Source of the DNA: a virus
IMG/VR virus record: IMGVR_UViG_3300046747_000272
Coordinates: 1 to 44,773 of that record
Strand: one strand, 5' to 3'
DNA length: 44,773 nucleotides
The notes under the pieces are model-generated. The model saw only the letters and a list, made by a program, of their open reading frames with translations. It was not told the DNA's origin and ran no database searches. A program made the translations under genes and the position numbers. Position 1 is the stretch's first letter; each line of letters opens with the position of its first letter. This document shows positions 22,597-27,753 of this stretch, piece by piece.

Positions 22597-22616
22597 TTCA
22601 GCAGGCTTGCGTCACC
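22597..22616 (+). repeat. Leader repeat A, copy 1
   Basis: TTCAGCAGGC-T-TGCGTCACC, matching 22851-22870 in 19 of 20 bases. It is followed 28 bases later by block B (GGCGCTCGTGCT, 22645-22656). Both precede the start of a small rightward gene. A 14-base core also occurs at 20075-20088. Confidence 0.6.
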
Positions 22617-22631
22617 AGGTAGGCAGCTGGC

Positions 22632-22661
22632 TAGGCAGCATGGTGGCGCTCGTGCTAAGGT
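22632..22661 (+). promoter_or_regulatory. Extended -10 promoter giving a leaderless 22668 gene
   Basis: TGC-TAAGGT (22653-22661) is an extended -10. A weak -35 TAGGCA lies 18 bases upstream. The hexamer ends six bases before ATG 22668, so transcription is predicted to start at the A of the start codon. No Shine-Dalgarno sequence is present. Confidence 0.55.
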
Positions 22662-22667
22662 CACATC

Positions 22668-22850
22668 ATGAAATTCATCACCGTAGGCGTCACGAACACC
22701 GAAACCCGTCTAGTCAACCTGGCCAATGTGGTCGAGGTCTATCTGGCCCCTGAGGGCACCTCGAGTCGCATCCGCTTCATCGACGGCACCATCCTCGAGG
22801 CCTCGCACGACTACAGCGCGCTCGTGCAGCTGATTCTCGAGACAGCCTAG
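22668..22850 (+). CDS. Hypothetical protein, 60 residues
   Basis: A small beta-rich protein (MKFITVGVTNTETRLVNLAN, then EVYLAPEGTSSRIRFIDG) that may form a small barrel. No family recognised. Predicted to be translated from a leaderless mRNA. Confidence 0.6.
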   Translation: MKFITVGVTNTETRLVNLANVVEVYLAPEGTSSRIRFIDGTILEASHDYSALVQLILETA

Positions 22851-22870
22851 TTCAGCAGGCCTGCGTCACC
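22851..22870 (+). repeat. Leader repeat A, copy 2
   Basis: TTCAGCAGGC-C-TGCGTCACC begins directly after the stop of the 60-residue gene. Block B (GGCGCTCGTGCT) recurs at 22876-22887, five bases later instead of 28. The duplication of both blocks suggests a shared regulator. Confidence 0.6.
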
Positions 22871-22893
22871 GATGGGGCGCTCGTGCTGGCATC

Positions 22894-22910
22894 ATAATGG
22901 CCGCCATTAT
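22894..22910. promoter_or_regulatory. Palindrome overlapping a TATAAT box
   Basis: ATAATGGC-C-GCCATTAT is a perfect inverted repeat. Its right end overlaps a consensus -10 TATAAT (22908-22913). It may be an operator for the following small genes. Confidence 0.45.
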
Positions 22911-23187
22911 AATGAGCCAGGGGCTTATGATGCACTCGAGCGCCGGGGGCGCGCCCACATTCACCCACACCACTAGGGCGACAATTCGTCGCCTAAAGCG
23001 ACAATGTGGCGTCGATATCGAGCCACACCTCGAGCCTGGCCTGTATGGTCTATCAGGAGGCTCGAACTATGGTCACGCTACTGCTCTTCATCATCGCTCT
23101 TGCAGTCCTTCCCCTCGCCCTCTGCGTCGCTTGGATCGCATTGCGCATCTTCGCCTTCATCGCGGGTATCGTACTCTTGTTTGGTAG
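22897..23187 (+). CDS. Doubtful small ORF
   Basis: An open frame of 96 codons beginning just after the duplicated leader. Its last 39 codons overlap the well-supported membrane-protein gene in another frame. Leader duplication favours a gene starting near here; amino-acid composition of the second half looks like a shadow. The real product may be shorter. Confidence 0.25.
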   Translation: MAAIIMSQGLMMHSSAGGAPTFTHTTRATIRRLKRQCGVDIEPHLEPGLYGLSGGSNYGHATALHHRSCSPSPRPLRRLDRIAHLRLHRGYRTLVW

Positions 23188-23236
23188 CGCGGCCGCCCTC
23201 ATCGGGACACTCGTTTACCTTGTTTGCATGTCATGA
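23069..23236 (+). CDS. Two-helix membrane protein, holin-like
   Basis: A 55-residue, almost entirely hydrophobic protein: TM1 about LLLFIIALAVLPLALCVAWI, TM2 about FIAGIVLLFGSAAALIGTLV, with a short basic-polar turn between. AGGAGG lies about eight bases before ATG 23069, which rules out the longer start at 23006. Size and two helices fit a class II holin, but no endolysin is adjacent, so this is only a candidate. Confidence 0.6.
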   Translation: MVTLLLFIIALAVLPLALCVAWIALRIFAFIAGIVLLFGSAAALIGTLVYLVCMS

Positions 23237-23246
23237 TGGAGCGGGC

Positions 23247-23314
23247 TCGCAGTCATAAGGCTAGCAACACGATGCTGGGCGGCCGGTTGCGGTCGCAGTC
23301 ACAACCTAGTCAAC
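23247..23314 (+). repeat. Imperfect 22-base direct repeat
   Basis: TCGCAGTCATAAGGCTAGCAAC (23247-23268, first copy) and a variant at 23293-23314 sharing TCGCAGTCAYAA and a CTAG core lie between the membrane protein and the next gene. This suggests binding sites for a regulator. Confidence 0.4.
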
Positions 23315-23327
23315 AAAGGAGAGGATC

Positions 23328-23456
23328 ATGAACGCAATCGACCTGTACCACTACACGCGTGGCCTTGCCATGAGCCACACCACACGCCGGTGGCGCCTTC
23401 GAATTGAATGGCCTGGCGAGCTTGGGGCCTGGCTGGCGCTTGGGGGTTGGTCATGA
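23328..23456 (+). CDS. Small hypothetical protein, 42 residues
   Basis: A strong AAAGGAGAGG precedes ATG 23328. The peptide (MNAIDLYHYTRGLAMSHTTR, then RWRLRIEWPG) is basic and aromatic. Its stop shares ATGA with the next gene. Very likely translated; function unknown. Confidence 0.65.
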   Translation: MNAIDLYHYTRGLAMSHTTRRWRLRIEWPGELGAWLALGGWS

Positions 23457-23767
23457 GCTACCTCGACGAGCCAGATTGGGCGAGCAGCGATCCGCCCGAT
23501 GACGGGGGCGAGCCGGAAGAGCACGCCTATCGCGAAGGGATTGCTGAGGGTGTTCGCCTGGAAAGAGCGCGGGTCGTGGCATTCCTCAAGAACAGCCGTG
23601 CGGGGGAAGACTACTACAGCGGTTACTATGAATGGCACGCTGGCGCCGCAATCGATCGGGGTGAACACGTCCCAGAGAAGACGACAGCCACGACCCGCGA
23701 TCGCACCCTAAAGCGTGGTGACGTTATTGATTCTGGCGACGTGCTAGCAACGTATGAGAAATTCTAA
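23453..23767 (+). CDS. Hypothetical protein, 104 residues
   Basis: ATG 23453 overlaps the previous stop. The protein is acidic (MSYLDEPDWASSDPPDDGGE) with a central helix GIAEGVRLERARVVAFL. A pattern like this is seen in other phage small proteins, but no family is named. Last gene before the non-coding region. Confidence 0.6.
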   Translation: MSYLDEPDWASSDPPDDGGEPEEHAYREGIAEGVRLERARVVAFLKNSRAGEDYYSGYYEWHAGAAIDRGEHVPEKTTATTRDRTLKRGDVIDSGDVLATYEKF

Positions 23768-24163
23768 GCGTCACTCACTGTCAACGTTTGGATACACAAT
23801 CGGACAGGTGTCCGCCCAATGTAAAAGTTGTGTAATACCTGAGAAGTGGTCTCAGCATTCGTGCATCCCTCATGCCAAGCGCTAGTTGCACATGCGAATC
23901 GTTCTTAACTGGGGTTCCGACCCCCACCCTCGCCTGGCGGGGCGCGACACAAATGTCATAGCGGGCTGACTTTGTGGTCATAGTACGCGGCTCTAGCACG
24001 GGGCGTGCCACCCGAGGGTACGTGTTCAGCCCCCCTAGTGGGGAATGCAAGAACGATGACGCGAGGTCTTCGGAGCGGCAGGGCATCTGGATGCCAATAT
24101 AACATAAAGGGGGGCATGTTGTTGATTTTTTTAAACTTTTAGGGTAAAAAGTGCCCTAGGGGG

Positions 24164-24183
24164 TGTGGGTGTAACACCTACAC
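24164..24183. repeat. Hairpin repeat P, copy 1
   Basis: TGTGGGTGTAACACCTACAC forms a 9-base stem with one G-T wobble if the preceding G is included, and a three-base loop. The same 20 bases recur with one change at 24648-24667 inside terS. Confidence 0.65.
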
Positions 24184-24184
24184 A

Positions 24185-24208
24185 ACATCGGCAGAAACAT
24201 CGGCAGAA
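24185..24208. repeat. Tandem 12-base repeat
   Basis: Two exact head-to-tail copies of ACATCGGCAGAA directly follow hairpin P. Iterons next to terS are what small terminase binding sites look like in several phages. Confidence 0.6.
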
Positions 24209-24230
24209 GGCAAGTTTAGTGCCAAAGGCG

Positions 24231-24259
24231 TTGACGGGGAGACCACTCCATGGCATAGT
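24231..24259 (+). promoter_or_regulatory. terS promoter (sigma70 type, extended -10)
   Basis: TTGACG (24231-24236), 17-base spacer, TGG-CATAGT with the hexamer at 24254-24259. Predicted start near 24266, giving a 26-base leader to terS. Confidence 0.65.
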
Positions 24260-24281
24260 CAAGGGAGTGTTATGGAGTGGT
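24242..24281. promoter_or_regulatory. Inverted repeat around the terS -10 box
   Basis: Ten-base arms (ACCACTCCAT at 24242-24251, ATGGAGTGGT at 24272-24281) enclose the -10 and start point. Could be an operator, or an RNA stem-loop followed by TTTT that attenuates rightward transcription from upstream. Confidence 0.5.
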
Positions 24282-24291
24282 TTTGCTGTAA

Positions 24292-24744
24292 ATGGCCGAG
24301 AAAGCTGCCAAATTTGACTATTTGAGCCTCCCGAGCCCGTCTGAGACGGGGGCCGAATTTCCGCACTTCGGGAACCTCACCGAGGGCGATGAGGCGATTC
24401 TTCTCTCCAAGGGCTGGAAACCCCGCGACGTGAGGGGAATCACCGATTCTAGCGCGATTAGGCTGATGTACTTCGCCGCCAGATTGGGCCTGATCGAGCT
24501 TTCCGCGGCCCAAATGACCGCCCTCAAAGAGGAGCGGATGTATTGGGAGCAGATGGCCGAGGTCGAGGCGCGGAAAAAAGCCGCCGAGAAGGAAAAGTCG
24601 GTCGACATTTTGGGGCTGCTCGAGGCTTTTGCAGCCAGTGGGGCTCATGTGGGTGCAACACCTACACCCCCCAAGAAGATGGGCCGCCCCCCAGGGTCGA
24701 AAAACAAGGTGAAGGAGCCTGATGGGGGCGAAAACCCAGAATGA
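24292..24744 (+). CDS. terS: Terminase small subunit candidate with AT-hook
   Basis: A 150-residue protein directly upstream of terL, with ATGA overlap. The middle is helical (AIRLMYFAARLGLIELSAAQ...MTALKEERMYWEQM). The C-terminus carries a classical AT-hook, GRPPGSK at 131-137, flanked by lysines. Known TerS proteins use an HTH or basic region to recognise the packaging site; here an AT-hook may help. A copy of hairpin repeat P lies inside the gene at 24648. No strong Shine-Dalgarno (GGAG is 14 bases away). Assignment rests on position, size and DNA-binding tail. Confidence 0.7.
   Translation: MAEKAAKFDYLSLPSPSETGAEFPHFGNLTEGDEAILLSKGWKPRDVRGITDSSAIRLMYFAARLGLIELSAAQMTALKEERMYWEQMAEVEARKKAAEKEKSVDILGLLEAFAASGAHVGATPTPPKKMGRPPGSKNKVKEPDGGENPE
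24648..24667. repeat. Hairpin repeat P, copy 2 (inside terS)
   Basis: TGTGGGTGCAACACCTACAC, 19 of 20 bases identical to 24164-24183, encoding HVGATPT just before the AT-hook. Confidence 0.65.
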
Positions 24745-26636
24745 CGCCCCAGGAAACTCTAGGCAAAGCTAGATGGCTCATCCAAAGAGGCGGTTTGGAG
24801 TTCAAAGAGCAGCTCTCGCTCAAGAATTTCAACAGATTTTGCTCCCTGGCTGCTGACGCAGTGCGTCATGGCCTCTCCGCAGGCCAAAGAGCAGCCCTCC
24901 CCTGGCTTTTCGAGTGGGGCGAGGCCCTAGGTGTCATCCACGGCAACATCTCAGCCCTGGTCAAGGCCGATCCGCTCATCCTCTACGCTCCAATCACGCC
25001 CAAGCACCAAGCTTTTCACGACTCGAAGGCGTTTGTGCGCTACGCGATGGCCGGAAACGGCACCGGCAAGTCCACTCTAGCCTACGCGGAGAACGTTTGG
25101 TGCTCCACCGGCCAAAAGCACTGGACCAACCGGCGTGGCAACGTCGTGGTGCTCTCGACGGGCCACCAAACCTACTCCACCAAGGTCTTTCGCTCCAAGC
25201 TCATCGATGGGGAGGACGGCGACCCCCTCACCCCGATGATTCCCGAGGGCGGGAAGTGGTTCCACTCCTTTGATCAGCGCGGTTTCATCATCCGGGTGGC
25301 GTGTCCGCCCTGTGCGGGCCTGGGCCGCCCACGAGAGTGCACCCACACCCGAAACATCACCTGCTTGAGTGCCGAATCCGGGGTCGAGCGCCTCATGGGC
25401 TATACCGCCCGACTTGGCCACATCGACGAGCACATCGACTTTGACCAGTACAAAGAGCTGAAGCAGCGACTCCGGCGCGGTGGGGCCGATGGGCGGATGA
25501 TGATTACGGCCACCCCCCTGGCGGGCCAGAGCTGGGAAATCACCGATCTGCTCGAGCTTTGGAAGCACGCCCCCGAGAATAACTGGCTCGACGTGACGGA
25601 CCACGCCAAAGGTCCATATGTGGACGTGTTCCAGTTCAGCCAGTACGAGGTTGGGTTCCGTTCCAAGGGCGAAATCGAGGGCGACCGCGCCCGAATGAGT
25701 GAGGCGGAGTTCCTGGTTCGCGTCATGGGCGAGCCCATGGTTATAGCGGACAACCCCGTCTTCAACCTGAAGCTCCTCGACCAGCAGCAGAAAGAGAACG
25801 TGACGGCCCCGGCTTGCTTCTCCATCGACATCCGGGAGGGCTCCAAGGTCGGAATCGACACCCTCGAGCGGGTGGACGAAATCATGCTCCTTCCCGAGGC
25901 CCCAGAGAAGCCCGAGCGCTTTGAGGGGCTCAAGGTCTGGGCTCACCCCGAGCGAGATGCGCAGTACGTCATCGGGGTAGACTCCGCCGCGGGAGTCAGT
26001 TCCACCCGACGCGACGCTTCAGCCGCCTACGTGTTCCGCGTTCTGGCCAACGTCGACGGGGCCATCGACCTAGATATGGTTGCAGCCTGGCACTCCTACG
26101 ACGATGTCTACTCCTATGCAGAGAAGATGAAGCTGGTGGGGATCTACTACAACACCGCGCTCATCATCCCCGAGGTCACGGGCATTGGCATCCCCTTCAT
26201 GCAGGCCTTGGTGCGGCGGCTTTGGTACCCCAACGTGTGGCAGGGCGAGAATACCGCGGACCAAGCCCGGGCAGACTACGACTCCCGCTTCGGCATGGTC
26301 ACGAATGCACAGTCGAAGCCAAACATGGTCACGGCCCTGAAGCGCTACATCGACATGAAGCGCATCAAGATTAGGGATCAAGCCGCAATCAGAGAATGTC
26401 AGGCATTCCATCAGACCCCCTCCCAGTCCGGACTATCCTATCGCTATGAAGGCGCGGGCGGGGAGCACGACGACCGAGTCATGGCGATGTGCTTCGTGGC
26501 CTACGCCTGTGTGAACTTCAGCCCCCAGGTCCTCTCGATGAATTTGCCACCCCTGCCACCGGCTGAGGAGCCCCCGCCCGAGGGCGTCGTCAACACCAAG
26601 TCGCCCAAGAGGGGCGGAGGATGGTCCCCATGGTAG
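24741..26636 (+). CDS. terL: Terminase large subunit
   Basis: A 631-residue packaging motor. Walker A is AGNGTGKST (about 104-112), Walker B LGHIDEHID (about 226), and the coupling motif region MMITATPL follows. The RNase H-like nuclease domain shows VIGVDSAAG (about 409), an acidic EVTGIG segment, and EHDDRVMAM (about 574). A cysteine-rich insert (CPPCAGLGRPREC, THTRNITC) between the ATPase motifs may bind zinc. It ends in a proline-rich tail. It cuts concatemers and drives DNA into the prohead with TerS and portal. Confidence 0.95.
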   Translation: MTPQETLGKARWLIQRGGLEFKEQLSLKNFNRFCSLAADAVRHGLSAGQRAALPWLFEWGEALGVIHGNISALVKADPLILYAPITPKHQAFHDSKAFVRYAMAGNGTGKSTLAYAENVWCSTGQKHWTNRRGNVVVLSTGHQTYSTKVFRSKLIDGEDGDPLTPMIPEGGKWFHSFDQRGFIIRVACPPCAGLGRPRECTHTRNITCLSAESGVERLMGYTARLGHIDEHIDFDQYKELKQRLRRGGADGRMMITATPLAGQSWEITDLLELWKHAPENNWLDVTDHAKGPYVDVFQFSQYEVGFRSKGEIEGDRARMSEAEFLVRVMGEPMVIADNPVFNLKLLDQQQKENVTAPACFSIDIREGSKVGIDTLERVDEIMLLPEAPEKPERFEGLKVWAHPERDAQYVIGVDSAAGVSSTRRDASAAYVFRVLANVDGAIDLDMVAAWHSYDDVYSYAEKMKLVGIYYNTALIIPEVTGIGIPFMQALVRRLWYPNVWQGENTADQARADYDSRFGMVTNAQSKPNMVTALKRYIDMKRIKIRDQAAIRECQAFHQTPSQSGLSYRYEGAGGEHDDRVMAMCFVAYACVNFSPQVLSMNLPPLPPAEEPPPEGVVNTKSPKRGGGWSPW

Positions 26637-26932
26637 CACAACTAGTCGTAATCTTAGGCCTGGGCATGCTAGTCGCCCTCATAGGGATGCTCTATCTGCT
26701 CCACCGCTCCCTGAAGGACATGCGCTCCCTAGCGGAGCAGGCCCTCCTGACCAGCAAAGCGGTCAGCGCAAGAGACCTCGCCGAAGCGAAGGAGTACTCC
26801 GAAGATGCGCGCTTCAGCCGGGAAATCTCCAAGGCCGAGACGGGCCCCTCAATCGCTACCATCTCCCAACCCGAGGAGACGTACACCACCCCGGAGGGCG
26901 TGACCCTCAAGGTGCTAAAGCCGTTCCTCTAG
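26621..26932 (+). CDS. Membrane-anchored hypothetical protein
   Basis: A 103-residue protein with an N-terminal transmembrane helix (LVVILGLGMLVALIGMLYLL) and a long helical cytoplasmic part. GGAGG precedes ATG 26621; ATG 26630 is also possible. It overlaps terL by 16 bases. Position between terL and portal is seen for small holin- or spanin-like proteins in some phages, but function is unknown. Confidence 0.6.
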   Translation: MVPMVAQLVVILGLGMLVALIGMLYLLHRSLKDMRSLAEQALLTSKAVSARDLAEAKEYSEDARFSREISKAETGPSIATISQPEETYTTPEGVTLKVLKPFL

Positions 26933-26937
26933 CGGGC

Positions 26938-26966
26938 TAGACACAACGCAAGATTCGTGCCACAAT
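26938..26966 (+). promoter_or_regulatory. Extended -10 promoter before 26975
   Basis: TAGACA (26938-26943), 17-base spacer, TGC-CACAAT (hexamer 26961-26966). The hexamer ends eight bases before ATG 26975, predicting a leader of about two bases or none. Confidence 0.6.
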
Positions 26967-26974
26967 ACCCCAGG

Positions 26975-27268
26975 ATGGCCGACCATAACGACATTCTCGC
27001 CCTTCTCGATTCGATTCCCTACGAGAAGCGGAAAGACCCGACCACGGCGCGCAAGATTGCGGAGCTAATCGCGACTAAGGCCGCGATGAAGCAAGAGGCC
27101 TCAATCCGGTTCCAAGAGAAGTCCGTCGAGCTGAACGAGAAGATGTTCAAGCCCCAGATGGATGAGCAGAAGGACGAGCAGGCAGAACAGCAGCAGGGCG
27201 CCCCCCAGGGGATGGCGCCTAGCGCTCAGGATGTCGCGGCCAATCCCAACATCGGCGAGTTGATGTAA
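26975..27268 (+). CDS. Hypothetical charged helical protein
   Basis: A 97-residue protein starting MADHNDILALLDSIPYEKRK; AGG touches its ATG, and a GTG 18 bases earlier falls within the promoter. Long helix with KMFKPQMDEQKDEQAEQQQG and a proline/glutamine-rich tail. It ends at TAA sharing one base with the following HNH gene. Possibly a portal or packaging accessory. Family unknown. Confidence 0.6.
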   Translation: MADHNDILALLDSIPYEKRKDPTTARKIAELIATKAAMKQEASIRFQEKSVELNEKMFKPQMDEQKDEQAEQQQGAPQGMAPSAQDVAANPNIGELM

Positions 27269-27753
27269 TGTCCGAAACCTGGAAACCCGTTGCGGGATAT
27301 GAGGCTTACCGGGTCAGCACTCTAGGCAGAGTCAGAGGTCAGGACGGCAAGCTGTTCAGTGCCAAGCAGGGGAAAAACGGTTATTGCGCGGTCAGCTTCC
27401 GCAAAAACGGAAAGAACAAGACATCTCTAGTTCATCGAGTAGTTGCCCAGACTTTCCTGCCTAACCCTGAGTCTAAGCCCTACGTCAATCATTTGAATGG
27501 CAAGAAGTCGGACAACCGCCTGGAGAATCTTGCGTGGGCCACGTCAAGTGAGAACGCGTTGCATGCACACAGCGAGGGGCTCATCAAAGTCCACAAGGGC
27601 GCTGCACATCCTAACGCACGTTGGGGTCGGGGCGAAGTCGCTCTCATGCGATTCCTCCATATGGAAGGTCTCACCAGTCAGCATATCTCAGAACTTTTCC
27701 GGTTTACCCCCCACGGAGTTCGCAGAATCGTCAACGGGCATCGGTACAAATAA
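27268..27753 (+). CDS. NUMOD4-HNH homing endonuclease
   Basis: A 161-residue endonuclease. NUMOD4 start is ETWKPVAGYEAYRVSTLGRV. The HNH core is LVHRVVAQTFLPNPESKPYV followed by NHLNGKKSDNRLENLAWATS. A C-terminal HTH has ISELFRFTPHGVRRIVNG. It is inserted exactly between the 97-residue gene (TAATG overlap) and the portal gene (TAA then ATG with no gap). Confidence 0.9.
   Translation: MSETWKPVAGYEAYRVSTLGRVRGQDGKLFSAKQGKNGYCAVSFRKNGKNKTSLVHRVVAQTFLPNPESKPYVNHLNGKKSDNRLENLAWATSSENALHAHSEGLIKVHKGAAHPNARWGRGEVALMRFLHMEGLTSQHISELFRFTPHGVRRIVNGHRYK

Larger units (their letters stand above)
23768..24291. other. Non-coding region before terS: packaging-site and control candidate
   Basis: No convincing gene in 524 bases. 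The left part (23768-24110) shows only weak features, including a T-arm-like GGGGTTCCGACCCCC that does not build into a tRNA. The right part has an A/T run (24123-24150), a hairpin that recurs in terS, a tandem 12-mer and the terS promoter with a flanking inverted repeat. Position beside terS fits a pac or cos site. Confidence 0.5.

Noticed and set aside
23915-23935. T-arm-like GGGGTTCCGACCCCC, possible tRNA
   Set aside because: Loop residues do not match the TTCRANY rule and no matching acceptor, D and anticodon stems could be built around it.
23781-24086. 101-codon leftward frame in the non-coding region
   Set aside because: No ribosome site, no coupling to any neighbour and unbalanced composition; region better explained as control or packaging DNA.
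24163-24183. Hairpin before terS as a terminator
   Set aside because: No U-run follows, and its near-identical copy inside terS argues for a recognition sequence instead.
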